The notes: generated from the sequence alone by a model not told the origin. A stretch of DNA of 8,430 nucleotides from an uncultured Eubacteriales bacterium (GCA_900313545.1 OMRS01000127.1:1-8430), one strand, 5' to 3'; positions 1 through 7,985 are shown, counted from the stretch's first letter. A program made the numbers and translations.

Positions 1-479
1 CGGAGGGTTTTCTCTCCGTCTTTCCCCTCTCCGTGAAGGACATGTACGGACTGCCCCACCTGTCCGTCTTCCTTCTGGAAGGCCTGTTTGCCCTGATCCT
101 TTGCTTTTCGTTCCGGCACCGCACCAGGGCATCCTCCCAACCCTTCATTGAATCCCTTTGTCTTGTCTCCGCAGCGCAAATCTTCTTTGAAAGCCTGCGT
201 ACCGAACCTCTGATGAAGGGCTTTGTGAAAGTCCAGCAGATTGAATTCCTTCTTCTGATCCTTGCACTGGCCCTGCTACTGCATATCTGTTCCCCCAGGT
301 TCTACATCGCCTTTGTTCTGTGCATCGCCGTGTCCGCCTTCTGCGAATATGCCCTGGACAAACTGCCCTCCATTCCCGTTCCTGTTCTTTACGGTCTGAT
401 GGTGGCTTCCCTGATCTGGATGACATATTGCTTCAAGCGCTTCCTGCGCATTCCCCTGGCCTCGGGACAGATGATGTAA
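1..479 (+). CDS. Lgt-like polytopic membrane protein, 5' partial
   Basis: The reading frame is open to the left edge (first full codon at position 3) and stops with TAA at 477-479, so the N-terminus is outside the window. A GTG at 33 lies in frame, but the codons before it read ...FPLSV, continuing an Lgt-like FPL-x-V-x-D-x-YG stretch, so 33 is probably not the true start. The visible part (about 158 residues) is very hydrophobic. It carries an Lgt signature, FFESLRTEPLMKGFVKVQQ (nt 183-239), matching the conserved E-x-x-R-T-[DE] segment near the C-terminus of prolipoprotein diacylglyceryl transferase, which moves diacylglycerol from phosphatidylglycerol to the lipobox Cys. Two features argue against a standard Lgt: Gln (CAA, 177-179) lies where Lgt has a conserved Arg four residues before the Glu, and about 75 further residues with two or three more hydrophobic segments follow the motif. 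I read it as an Lgt-family paralogue of uncertain activity. It converges on recD2. Confidence 0.7.
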   Translation, partial: EGFLSVFPLSVKDMYGLPHLSVFLLEGLFALILCFSFRHRTRASSQPFIESLCLVSAAQIFFESLRTEPLMKGFVKVQQIEFLLLILALALLLHICSPRFYIAFVLCIAVSAFCEYALDKLPSIPVPVLYGLMVASLIWMTYCFKRFLRIPLASGQMM

Positions 480-492
480 CTCCCTTAGAGCC

Positions 493-536
493 GCCCGGAA
501 GCCGGAGATATTCTCTCCGCTTCCGGGCTTTTCTCT
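493..536 (+). terminator. Intrinsic terminator between convergent genes
   Basis: A left arm at 493-508 (GCCCGGAAGC, a bulged C, GGAGA) pairs with a right arm at 514-528 (TCTCC GCTTCCGGGC), giving 15 base pairs around a 5-nt loop (TATTC). The right arm is followed directly by TTTT and a pyrimidine-rich tract. It begins 13 nt after the stop of the Lgt-like gene, so it fits a rho-independent terminator for that plus-strand gene. The same hairpin lies about 20 nt past the recD2 stop on the minus strand, but the bases beyond it in that direction (GGCTCTAAGG) have no T-run, so termination of the minus-strand operon here would be weak or need another factor. Confidence 0.85.
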
Positions 537-548
537 TCTGTTCTCTCT

Positions 549-2720
549 TCAGACAGGGTCCCGTCCGAACATCTGTTCCAGACGGCTTGAAAGAAGCGTA
601 TTTCTCCTGCGTACGGCCATATTTCTGATGGCCAATCGGAGGGCTTCCTCTGTTCCCACCATTACCAGGCCCTTTTTGGCCCTCGTGATGCCGGTATAGA
701 CCAGGTTCCGCTGAAGCATGATATAGTGCGTCATCATCACCGGCATTACCACCACCGGGTACTCCGAGCCTTGCGCCTTGTGAATGGTGGTGGCATAGGC
801 CAGGACCAGCTCATTGAGGTCCTGCACTTCATAGAGGACCTGCCGGTCGTCAAAGCGTACCCTCAGCTGCTGGTCCTCAAGGCTGAGACTCTCCACAACC
901 CCGATATCCCCGTTGAAGACGCCTTTTTCATAGTTATTGCGTACCTGCATGACCTTATCGCCTTCCCGGTAGGTGATTCCTCCCCGTGTCATTCCGGGGG
1001 CGCTGCCGTTCAGGGCCTGCTGCAGTCGGGTATTCATCTGGGCAGTCCCCACTGCACCGCGCTGCATGGGGGTGAGCACCTGGATATTTTTCGGATCCGT
1101 ATGATAAAACCCGGGAAGCCGCCGTCTGACCAGATCCACCATGAGCTCTGCAGCCTTTTCCGGATCTTCCTCCCGGAGAAAAAAGAAATCCGTTTCCGAT
1201 GTCCGTTTCAGTTCCGGCATCTGTCCCCGGTTGACGCGATGTGCATTCATGATGATCTGGCTGTTCTGCGCCTGCCTGAAAATCCGTGTCAGGCGGACCA
1301 CGGGGAAACAGCGGCTGTCAATCAGATCCCGCAGCACATTTCCCGCGCCCACACTGGGCAACTGGTCAATATCCCCCACCAGGATCAGGCTCATGCTGTC
1401 CGGCACAGCCCGCAGCAGTGCATTCATCAGGAGGATATCGATCATGGAGCATTCATCGACAATGAGCACATCCCCTTCCAAAGGATTCTCGCTGTTGCGC
1501 GCATAGCCCTCCGGAGGCTTGATTTCCAACAGCCGGTGGAGGGTCTTGGCTTCTATGCCCGTGGCTTCTGAAAGTCGTTTGGCTGCACGGCCTGTGGGTG
1601 CAGCCAGAAGGATGTTCGCGCCTGCTGTGCGCAGCGCCGTAATGATGCCCAGTGTCGTGGTGGTCTTTCCCGTTCCCGGACCACCGGTGAGAATCAGCAC
1701 CTTCTCTGAGACGGCGGTAAGGATTGCCTTCATCTGTATCTCATCATACGTCATCCCGGTCTCCTCGCTGATGCGCTCCGCAAGGCCCAGTTCTCCCACA
1801 CGGATTCTGGCCGGATGCAGAAAAATGCGCCGCAGCTGCCGGGCCACCCCCACTTCCGATGCATAAAAGGGAGGGAGATAGATTGCCCGCTCATCCGGAA
1901 TCAGGTCATTGGGCAACGGTTCCGTCTTCACATCCCCGCTGTCAATCATCTGTTCCAGCACCGGGAGGAGCTGTTCCCGCGTCATCTCCAGAAGCGTGCA
2001 GCCACTCTCCAGCAGCTGCTCCCGCATGGCAAAGCAGTGCCCTTGGTCTGCCAGCTGGTTGAGGGTGAACAGCATTCCGCTGCGTAAACGCTCAACCCGA
2101 TCGTGAGCAAAACCCAGCTTTTCCGCGATGGCATCCGCCGTTTTGAATCCGATTCCCCAGATGTCGTCCGCCAGCCGGTAGGGATTCTCTGTCACCACCT
2201 GGATGCTCTCCTGGCCGTAGGTCTTGTAGATCTTGGCTGCATGGGCCGTACTCACATTATGTCCCTGAAGAAAAAGCATGATGTTGCGGATTTCCTTCTG
2301 TTCCTCCCAGCTTTGGCGAATCCGCTCGGCGCGCTTTTTCCCCAGACCCGGCACCTCAATCAGGCGATCTGCATCATGCTCGATCACCTCCAGTGTGTTT
2401 TCTCCGAAGATTCCCACAATCCGCTTGGCGGTTGCAGGGCCTACTCCCTTGACAAGACCGCTGCCCAGGTATTTTTCAATGCCGTAGATCGTCGCCGGAA
2501 GGGTCTCTTCGCAGCGGGTCACGGAAAACTGACGCCCGTACTTGGGATCCATCCGCCATTCCCCGTCCAGAAGCAGCACGGAGCCCACATGGACTTCGGG
2601 CATCGCTCCCACACAGGTGACCAGGTCAGGTTCCCTTTTCACCTGACAACGCAGGACCGTGTACCCGTTGGTCTCGTTCTGGTAGGTGATGCGTTCCACC
2701 ACCGCACGCAACCGTTCCAT
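549..2720 (-). CDS. recD2: RecD2-type SF1B DNA helicase (RecD/TraA family)
   Basis: 723 residues, the usual size for RecD2, a 5'-3' DNA helicase that works in DNA repair in bacteria without RecBC. The N-terminal part (about 1-75) looks like the OB-like domain. Helix-hairpin-helix segments follow near 91-102 (KGVGPATAKRI), 122-134 (EVPGLGKKRAERI) and 187-200 (DIWGIGFKTADAIA). The helicase core is complete: Walker A GGPGTGKTTT at 346-355, motif Ia APTGRAAKRLSE from 374, Walker B VDECS at 421-425, motif III GDIDQLPSVGAGN from 449, motif IV RIFRQAQ from 479, motif V TIHKAQGSEY from 645 and motif VI YTGITRAKKG from 675. The frame is open further upstream to 2855, but that stretch overlaps hemW and shows no family similarity. 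The ATG at 2720 shares its A with the hemW TGA and has GGGGGA 6 nt upstream. It is the last gene of the operon, translationally coupled to hemW. Confidence 0.95.
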   Translation of the reverse strand: MERLRAVVERITYQNETNGYTVLRCQVKREPDLVTCVGAMPEVHVGSVLLLDGEWRMDPKYGRQFSVTRCEETLPATIYGIEKYLGSGLVKGVGPATAKRIVGIFGENTLEVIEHDADRLIEVPGLGKKRAERIRQSWEEQKEIRNIMLFLQGHNVSTAHAAKIYKTYGQESIQVVTENPYRLADDIWGIGFKTADAIAEKLGFAHDRVERLRSGMLFTLNQLADQGHCFAMREQLLESGCTLLEMTREQLLPVLEQMIDSGDVKTEPLPNDLIPDERAIYLPPFYASEVGVARQLRRIFLHPARIRVGELGLAERISEETGMTYDEIQMKAILTAVSEKVLILTGGPGTGKTTTTLGIITALRTAGANILLAAPTGRAAKRLSEATGIEAKTLHRLLEIKPPEGYARNSENPLEGDVLIVDECSMIDILLMNALLRAVPDSMSLILVGDIDQLPSVGAGNVLRDLIDSRCFPVVRLTRIFRQAQNSQIIMNAHRVNRGQMPELKRTSETDFFFLREEDPEKAAELMVDLVRRRLPGFYHTDPKNIQVLTPMQRGAVGTAQMNTRLQQALNGSAPGMTRGGITYREGDKVMQVRNNYEKGVFNGDIGVVESLSLEDQQLRVRFDDRQVLYEVQDLNELVLAYATTIHKAQGSEYPVVVMPVMMTHYIMLQRNLVYTGITRAKKGLVMVGTEEALRLAIRNMAVRRRNTLLSSRLEQMFGRDPV

Positions 2721-3868
2721 CAGGCTTCCCCCTTTTCTTCCTTCGCATCCTGTTCCTCCATTGCCCAGATCAGAACCGGATTCATCACATCCATTCCCCG
2801 CGGGGTCAGGGCCAGCCGATCCTCCCCGTTTCGGATCAGCCCCAGCTCCCGGCATTTCTGCAGGGTTTGGGGCCAGAAGGCTTCCGGTACCTGCCCGAAA
2901 TCCCGGGTAAATCTGATCCGGTCCATCCCCCGGACCATCCGCACGCCCATCATCAGGCGCTCATAGCGGCGCGCGGCGGGTGTACAGTCCCCCTCCTTCA
3001 TGGCCGGGCTGCCAGCCAACCAGTCCCCAAGTCTGGAGGGGTTTTGAAACCTTCCGTCAAGGTCGCTGTGCGCGGCGGGGCCCACGCCCAGATAGGGACC
3101 GCATTCCCAGTACAGGAGATTGTGCCTGCACTCCCGCCCCGGACGGGCATAATTGGAAACCTCATAGCGCGCAAGTCCCGCCTGCGCCAAGGCAGAGGTG
3201 AGCAGCGCGTCCATTTCCTCCATCTCCTCCTCCTCGGGCAGCATCAGGGGGGTTCTGCGGGACAGGGGCGTGCCTTCCTCCACTATGAGGGAATATACAC
3301 TCAGATGCTCGGGATGCAGGGACAGGGCTCTTTTGAGGGTGTGCTCAAGATCCTGGAGATGCTGCCCGGGCAGCCCTGTCATCAGGTCCATGTTCAAGTT
3401 CTCAAACCCCGCGCTGCGGGCCAGATGTACCGCCTCCTCCGCCTGTGCCGCGCTATGGATGCGCCCGATCTCCCGCAAAAGACGGTCCTCCAGGCTCTGG
3501 ATTCCCAGTGAACATCGGTTGACTCCTGCCTTCCGGTACCCCGACAGGGTTTCCCGGGTCACGGTTCCGGGATTCATTTCCATTGTGATCTCCGCATCCG
3601 GCAGGATGGACAGTTCCCGGGATGCGGCGTCAAGGAGAGTCTCCACTTCTCCGGGGCTCAGCAGCGAAGGCGTGCCGCCTCCAAAGAAGATGCTTCCAAA
3701 GCGCCGGTTTTTGCAAAGGGCCGCCTGACGATGTATTTCATCGCAGACGGCCCCGATATAAGCTTCTCTGAAAGACAGCTGCCCCGCGGCAGAGGGAAAG
3801 TCGCAGTACTCGCACTTGCGCACACAGAAGGGGACATGGATATACAAACCTGTTTCCATTTTACTCAT
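2720..3868 (-). CDS. hemW: HemW-type heme chaperone (radical SAM family)
   Basis: 382 residues, normal for HemW. The radical-SAM cluster motif is C15-x3-C19-x2-C22, followed by D23-F24. HemN coproporphyrinogen III dehydrogenases have a further Cys at the Phe position, and they have an N-terminal extension missing here, so HemW is the better call. Other family marks are FFGGGTPS (61-68), EMNPG (97-101), SLGIQSL (120-126), LMTGLPGQ (162-169) and the HemW C-terminal HNLLYW motif (249-254) followed by [10 protein letters not shown] (259-268). HemW binds heme and is thought to hand it to respiratory or other heme proteins. No heme synthesis gene is visible nearby. The ATG at 3868 overlaps the 3' end of lepA by 8 nt. 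A second in-frame ATG at 3859 (residue 4) lies just after the lepA stop and could be the start instead. Old annotations of such genes as oxygen-independent coproporphyrinogen oxidase are usually wrong. Confidence 0.93.
   Translation of the reverse strand: MSKMETGLYIHVPFCVRKCEYCDFPSAAGQLSFREAYIGAVCDEIHRQAALCKNRRFGSIFFGGGTPSLLSPGEVETLLDAASRELSILPDAEITMEMNPGTVTRETLSGYRKAGVNRCSLGIQSLEDRLLREIGRIHSAAQAEEAVHLARSAGFENLNMDLMTGLPGQHLQDLEHTLKRALSLHPEHLSVYSLIVEEGTPLSRRTPLMLPEEEEMEEMDALLTSALAQAGLARYEVSNYARPGRECRHNLLYWECGPYLGVGPAAHSDLDGRFQNPSRLGDWLAGSPAMKEGDCTPAARRYERLMMGVRMVRGMDRIRFTRDFGQVPEAFWPQTLQKCRELGLIRNGEDRLALTPRGMDVMNPVLIWAMEEQDAKEEKGEA
2725..2732 (-). promoter_or_regulatory. Ribosome binding site of recD2
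   Basis: The minus strand reads GGGGGAAG just before the ATG at 2720, inside the last codons of hemW. The GGGGGA core is 6 nt from the ATG. Together with the TGATG stop-start junction it fixes the recD2 start at 2720 and rejects the longer upstream frame. Confidence 0.75.
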
Positions 3869-5666
3869 CCATCTTCAGCACAGCCATGAACGCCTCGCTG
3901 GGAACCTCCACGGATCCAAGCTGGCGCATCTTCTTCTTGCCTTCTTTCTGCTTTTCCAGCAGCTTGCGTTTGCGGGTGATGTCTCCGCCATAGCATTTGG
4001 CCAGAACGTCCTTGCGCATGGCCTTGACCGTCTCCCGAGCTATCACCTTGCCGCCGATAGCGGCCTGGATGGGGATTTCAAAGAGCTGGCGGGGAATCAC
4101 GTCCTTGAGCTTCTCGGCAATGGAGCGTCCTCTGGCATAGGCCCGGTCCCGGTGAACAATCATGGACAGGGCATCACAGGGTTCACCGTTGAGAAGCATG
4201 TCCATCTTTACCAGATCGCTTTCCCGGTATCCGGACAGCTCATAATCATAGCTGGCATAGCCGCGGCTGCGGCTCTTGATCTGGTCAAAGAAATCGAAGA
4301 TGATCTCCGAGAGTGGGATCTGGTAATGGAGGCATACGTGCTGCCCCTCATAGACCATATCCTTGAATTCCCCTCGTTTGCCCTGACAGACCTCCATGAG
4401 CGCACCCACGTAGTCCTGAGGCGTATGGACACTCACCGCCACATAGGGCTCCTCCATATGGTCAATGGTTCCTATAGGCGGCAGGTTGGAGGGATTGTCC
4501 ACTTCCACCATGGTTCCGTCCGTCTTGTAAACACGGTAGATGACGCTGGGCGCGGTGGTGATCAGATCCAGATCAAATTCCCGCTCAAGGCGCTGCTGAA
4601 TGATTTCCATGTGCAGCAGCCCCAGAAATCCGCATCGGAACCCGTATCCCAGCGCCTGGCTGGTTTCCGGCTCCCAGGTCAGGCTGGCATCATTGAGCTG
4701 AAGCTTTTCCAGTGCATCTTTCAGATTCTCATACTGGGCGCCATCCGCGGGATAGATTCCGCAAAACACCATGGGCACCACCTGTCGGTACCCGGGCAGC
4801 ATCTGCTCTGCAGGGCGATCGTTGTCGGTGATCGTATCCCCCACACGTGTATCGTGCAGGTCCTTGATGGAGGCTGCAATATAACCCACATCTCCTGCGC
4901 TGAGACAGTCCGTGGGTTCATAGCCCGGGCTTCTGGCGCCCACCTCCACCACCTCAAAGGTGGCACCGGTATTCATCATGCGGATGGTCATTCCCGCGCG
5001 GACGGTTCCGGAGAATACGCGGACATAGCAGATCGCACCCCGGTAGTTGTCGTAGAAGCTGTCAAAGATCAGCGCCTGCAGCGGTGCATCAGCATCGCCC
5101 ACGGGAGAGGGAATGGAGTCCGCCACCCTCTCCAGAACCTCCTCGATGCCCAGACCGGTCTTTGCACTGATCAGAGGCGCGATGTCCGCCGGGATGCCGA
5201 TGATCTCCTCGATTTCCGAGCGCACCTCCTCCGGCCTGGCGCTGGGCAGGTCGATCTTGTTGATGACCGGAATGATCTCCAGGTTGTGTTCCACCGCCAT
5301 GTACACATTGGCCAGAGTCTGGGCTTCCACCCCCTGGGTGGCATCCACCACTAGAAGAGCACCCTCACAGGCCGCAAGGGCGCGGCTGACTTCATAGGTA
5401 AAGTCCACATGGCCGGGAGTGTCAATCAGGTTGAAGGTGTACATCTCCCCGTTTTTCGCCCGGTAGTTCATGCGGACCGCCTTGCTTTTGATGGTAATCC
5501 CCCGCTCCCGCTCCAGCTCCATGGAATCCAGGACCTGATCCACCATCTCCCGCTTGTCAAACACGCCTGTGCTCTCCAGAAGCCGGTCCGCCAGTGTACT
5601 CTTTCCGTGGTCGATATGTGCGATAATGCAAAAGTTGCGGATATGTTGCATCTTTTGTTCAGCCAA
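3861..5666 (-). CDS. lepA: Elongation factor 4 (LepA), ribosomal GTPase
   Basis: 601 residues, full length for LepA/EF-4, a translational GTPase related to EF-G that acts on the ribosome and affects initiation and back-translocation under stress. All GTP-binding motifs are present: G1 AHIDHGKST (16-24), the G2 region RERGITIKS (53-61), G3 DTPGHVDF (82-89), G4 NKID (136-139) and G5 SAK (167-169). The LepA-specific basic C-terminal domain is intact, with [19 protein letters not shown] from about 559 and a [10 protein letters not shown] end. The start is TTG at 5666, chosen because an AGGAG lies 7 nt upstream. The next in-frame ATG (5651, residue 6) would be 22 nt from it. The gene begins 13 nt after the stop of the upstream membrane-protein gene and overlaps hemW by 8 nt at its end. 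The lepA-hemW order is common in Firmicutes, though it is often followed there by hrcA-grpE-dnaK rather than recD2. Confidence 0.97.
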   Translation of the reverse strand: MAEQKMQHIRNFCIIAHIDHGKSTLADRLLESTGVFDKREMVDQVLDSMELERERGITIKSKAVRMNYRAKNGEMYTFNLIDTPGHVDFTYEVSRALAACEGALLVVDATQGVEAQTLANVYMAVEHNLEIIPVINKIDLPSARPEEVRSEIEEIIGIPADIAPLISAKTGLGIEEVLERVADSIPSPVGDADAPLQALIFDSFYDNYRGAICYVRVFSGTVRAGMTIRMMNTGATFEVVEVGARSPGYEPTDCLSAGDVGYIAASIKDLHDTRVGDTITDNDRPAEQMLPGYRQVVPMVFCGIYPADGAQYENLKDALEKLQLNDASLTWEPETSQALGYGFRCGFLGLLHMEIIQQRLEREFDLDLITTAPSVIYRVYKTDGTMVEVDNPSNLPPIGTIDHMEEPYVAVSVHTPQDYVGALMEVCQGKRGEFKDMVYEGQHVCLHYQIPLSEIIFDFFDQIKSRSRGYASYDYELSGYRESDLVKMDMLLNGEPCDALSMIVHRDRAYARGRSIAEKLKDVIPRQLFEIPIQAAIGGKVIARETVKAMRKDVLAKCYGGDITRKRKLLEKQKEGKKKMRQLGSVEVPSEAFMAVLKMDE

Positions 5667-5673
5667 GTTGTCT

Positions 5674-5678
5674 CTCCT
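5674..5678 (-). promoter_or_regulatory. Ribosome binding site of lepA, supporting the TTG start
   Basis: The minus strand reads AGAGGAGAGACAACTTG. The AGGAG core ends 7 nt before the TTG at 5666. It sits in the 13-nt gap after the stop codon of the upstream membrane-protein gene, so lepA has its own strong site and need not rely on coupling. Confidence 0.8.
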
Positions 5679-5679
5679 C

Positions 5680-6768
5680 TCACGTGCTCATGCCAATTTG
5701 CCATGCCGCGGTCAAAAGCATCAGCATGGCCAGGGTTTCAAACAGCCACAGCCAGAACTGGCTGTAGCGCAGCCGGATGCCCCCAAGGTTAAGGATGGAC
5801 TCCAGCTTGGAAAAGATAAACAGCATCAGAAGTCCGACACTGCGAAGCAAGCCTGCAACAAAATGATGCGTGCTCAGGGACATCTGTGCAATGGACAGGG
5901 AAAAACCCGCGGACAGGGTCAGACAGGAGATGCTGCCCAGAACCAGGGACAGGATGCGAAGCAGTCCCGGCTGGTTGCCGTTGAAGGCAATCAGCGAAAA
6001 AAACATCACCAGATGAACAAGAAGTGTTGCCACCATGATGCTTTGCAGGATCAGGTTGCTGGCAACACTCCGCTGGACATATTCCCGGACATATACCGGC
6101 AGCAGCACCAGCATTGCACCCGAATCCACAAACTGCTGTGCAAGATACCGCTGTCTCAGTCCGCCAATCATGGGACGATAGCCGCATTGGATACAGCGGC
6201 CTACAAACATCAGACCCGACATGGCGCTGATGGCCGCCATTTCCGCCCCGCCGCTGAACAGGTTCCCTAGGGCGCACAGACACAGGAAAAACAGGGTCGT
6301 ACCGTATCGGAGATAGATGCCTGCTTCATCGATGGCAAGCAGATACTGTCCCGCAGCGCGAAGTGTGTTGCCCAACCGCGTCAATCTCGTGCGCACCTGC
6401 TCAGAGGTATCCGTCATGAACAGATCCATCTCCTCTTCACTGCGGATGTGCACAAAAAAGCCGCCGATCCCCCTGAGGATCGAATAAATGAACAGCGTCA
6501 GATGCCAGCCGAACCCCGCCCGGGTGATTCGAATCAGCAACAGGCGGATTTTTCTGGGGACCCAGTCCGCTGCCAAGTCCACCACGTTATCCACGGCTTC
6601 ATCCAGGGTCAGCTGTGTCGGAGGAGGCACAGGCGGCGCAGGTGGCTGTTTTGACGATTGTTCAGGCAGCTGTTTCGACGATTGTTTAGGAGGCTGTTTC
6701 GACGGCTGTTTCGGCGGCTTGGGCTGAGACTGCCCGAGGGGAGGTTTCGGGGAAATATTTCTGGTCAT
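5680..6768 (-). CDS. Unrecognised multi-pass membrane protein with Pro/Lys/Gln-rich N-terminus
   Basis: 362 residues; I recognise no family. Residues 1-50 are low complexity, rich in Pro, Lys, Gln and Ser, with six tetrapeptide repeats of the form [PS]-[KE]-Q-[PSL] (19-42), then a Pro-rich stretch to 50. Residues 52-80 ([19 protein letters not shown], then a basic stretch) may be an amphipathic linker. From about 84 to 360 I see seven or eight hydrophobic segments, near 85-107, 155-173, 175-193, 217-231, 238-262, 269-293, 304-326 and 338-360. A polar, probably soluble loop lies at 109-152. One CxxC pair (RCIQCGYRP, 191-199) is present. There is no signal peptide; the positively charged tail suggests a cytoplasmic N-terminus. 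The ATG at 6768 lies 1 nt after the ddl stop with only a weak Shine-Dalgarno, which suggests translational coupling to ddl. A cell-envelope role is a guess from its place after murF and ddl. Confidence 0.85.
   Translation of the reverse strand: MTRNISPKPPLGQSQPKPPKQPSKQPPKQSSKQLPEQSSKQPPAPPVPPPTQLTLDEAVDNVVDLAADWVPRKIRLLLIRITRAGFGWHLTLFIYSILRGIGGFFVHIRSEEEMDLFMTDTSEQVRTRLTRLGNTLRAAGQYLLAIDEAGIYLRYGTTLFFLCLCALGNLFSGGAEMAAISAMSGLMFVGRCIQCGYRPMIGGLRQRYLAQQFVDSGAMLVLLPVYVREYVQRSVASNLILQSIMVATLLVHLVMFFSLIAFNGNQPGLLRILSLVLGSISCLTLSAGFSLSIAQMSLSTHHFVAGLLRSVGLLMLFIFSKLESILNLGGIRLRYSQFWLWLFETLAMLMLLTAAWQIGMST
6643..6714. repeat. 12-bp tandem repeat, six copies (three 24-bp units)
   Basis: Six 12-bp units run without gaps, on the plus strand TGGCTGTTTTGA, CGATTGTTCAGG, CAGCTGTTTCGA, CGATTGTTTAGG, AGGCTGTTTCGA and CGGCTGTTTCGG. 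Alternate units resemble each other, so the array is better seen as three 24-bp copies; neighbouring copies match at 20 and 19 of 24 positions. A degraded further unit (CGGCTTGGGCTG) follows at 6715-6726. On the minus strand the array encodes the [PS]-[KE]-Q-x tetrapeptides of the membrane protein. The unit is a multiple of three, so copy-number change would alter tail length without shifting the frame. Confidence 0.85.
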
Positions 6769-6769
6769 G

Positions 6770-7978
6770 TCAGCTCTTGGAACCCTTTGTTCCCGAGGTT
6801 ACTTTCTGCAATATGGTGGAGTCGTAGGCGAATACACTGCGGTTCTTGTCCGCATAGGCGCGCATGGCCTCTTCCACTAGTCGGTCAATGAGCTGAGGGA
6901 ACTTCATGCCAGCGGCAGCCCACAGATAATAGGCCAGCGAACCTGGAATGGTGTTGGGTTCGTTGACGTAGAGCACGTCCATTTCGTCCATGATGAAGTC
7001 CACACGCATGGTTCCGCGTCCATCCAGGAGGTGGAAGATTTCCAGTGTCATCTTCTGGATGCGCTCAGTCAGTTCTTCACCGATGGGTGCAGGAAGCACG
7101 CGGGCAAGGTTCTTCATGCCCTGGCTGTAGCCGGTCTTGGTTCCGGCATCTCTCAGGTATTTGGTCCAGAAATCCAGGAACTTGTTGCCGTCCGAGCTGA
7201 CCGGCATCTCACAGACGGAAACGTCCACCTGATCATCATACCCAACTGCTGCGCAGTTGATTTCCACAGGATTGCGGATGCCCGCCTCCACCAGGATCCG
7301 GCGATCATAGCTGGCAGCCAGGTTGACGGCCTTTTCCAACTCCTCCCGGTTTTCCACGCGACTGACGCCAATAGAGCTGCCCAGACTTGAAGGCTTGACA
7401 AACATGGGATAGTGAAGCATCTTCTCTGCCTTGTCGAACAGTTCTTCCTTCCGGCTGGCCAGGTCTCCGCGGGTGAACCAGATAAAATCCAGCACTGGAA
7501 GTCCGGCACCCCGGAAAATCTGCTTCAGGGCAATCTTATCCATGCCAATGCTGGATCCCAGTACACCGGAACCGGCGTAGGGAAGTCCCGCCATCTCAAA
7601 CAACCCCTGCAGGGTACCGTCCTCTCCGTGCATTCCGTGGATCACAGGGATGGCGCAGTCGATATGCGCTATCGGCAGGGGGAGCTTTCCGAAAAGACTC
7701 TGACGCTGGAGGGGCCAGGCGTAGAGGTCCCCGGAGCCTGTGGAGATATCAAGAATCACACGGGTGATATCCTTCGCCATGGGATTGAAATTCCTGAATG
7801 TCTCGATATGACGCAGCGGTTCTCCGGTATACCACAGGCCCTCTCTGGAGATATACACCGGAACGATTTCGTAATCCGCCGCTTCCGCCGCCTCCATCAT
7901 CTGCAGAGCAGAGACAATGGACACGTCATGTTCCACGGTTCGGGATCCAAAAAATACGGCGAGACACAGTTTACTCAT
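6770..7978 (-). CDS. ddl: D-alanine--D-alanine ligase, long form
   Basis: Cytoplasmic ATP-grasp enzyme that joins two D-Ala for peptidoglycan precursors; MurF, encoded just upstream, uses the product. It has 402 residues, longer than E. coli DdlB (about 306) and than most Gram-positive long forms. Visible motifs: FFGSRTVEHDVSIVSA (9-24, first-substrate loop with Glu16), HGMHGEDGTLQG (114-125), SGVLGSSIGMDK (137-148), KPSSLGSSIG (195-204), Lys273-Tyr274 of the omega-loop, and the metal site RVDF (325-328) plus NEPNT (339-343). Tyr274 fits D-Ala-D-Ala rather than D-Ala-D-Lac specificity, where VanA-type ligases carry His. Two things are unusual: NEPNTIPGSL replaces the common NE-[IV]-NT-x-PGFT, and about 20 residues (276-295) separate KY from the PAPI segment, more than in DdlB. 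The ATG at 7978 has AGGAGG 7 nt upstream. The gene starts 21 nt after murF. Confidence 0.93.
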   Translation of the reverse strand: MSKLCLAVFFGSRTVEHDVSIVSALQMMEAAEAADYEIVPVYISREGLWYTGEPLRHIETFRNFNPMAKDITRVILDISTGSGDLYAWPLQRQSLFGKLPLPIAHIDCAIPVIHGMHGEDGTLQGLFEMAGLPYAGSGVLGSSIGMDKIALKQIFRGAGLPVLDFIWFTRGDLASRKEELFDKAEKMLHYPMFVKPSSLGSSIGVSRVENREELEKAVNLAASYDRRILVEAGIRNPVEINCAAVGYDDQVDVSVCEMPVSSDGNKFLDFWTKYLRDAGTKTGYSQGMKNLARVLPAPIGEELTERIQKMTLEIFHLLDGRGTMRVDFIMDEMDVLYVNEPNTIPGSLAYYLWAAAGMKFPQLIDRLVEEAMRAYADKNRSVFAYDSTILQKVTSGTKGSKS

Positions 7979-7985
7979 GCAAACC

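Noticed and set aside
33..35. GTG at 33 as the start of the Lgt-like gene
   Set aside because: The frame stays open to the window edge and the codons before it continue the Lgt-like FPL-x-V pattern, so the gene is 5' truncated rather than starting here.
726..1571. 281-codon open frame on the plus strand opposite recD2
   Set aside because: It is antisense to the helicase core of recD2, His/Pro-rich, with no family motif.
2721..2855. In-frame 45-residue extension upstream of recD2
   Set aside because: It lies wholly inside hemW, is Gly/Pro-rich without RecD2 similarity, and the ATG at 2720 has a good ribosome binding site and a TGATG coupling junction.
2103..2966. 287-codon open frame on the plus strand across the recD2-hemW junction
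   Set aside because: It is antisense to two well-supported genes and has no domain; its length follows from GC-rich codon use.
3783..3826. HemN (oxygen-independent coproporphyrinogen III dehydrogenase) for the radical-SAM gene
   Set aside because: The CxxxCxxC motif is followed by Asp-Phe rather than x-Cys, the N-terminus is short and the HNLLYW motif is present, all of which point to HemW.
3816..5354. 512-codon open frame on the plus strand opposite lepA
   Set aside because: It is antisense to an intact, motif-complete lepA and His-rich in the way of antisense frames of GC-rich genes. It has no recognisable domain.
6770..7978. VanA-type D-Ala-D-Lac resistance ligase
   Set aside because: The omega-loop carries Lys-Tyr as in Ddl rather than the VanA-type His, and the neighbours are murF and housekeeping genes, not vanH, vanX or a VanRS pair.
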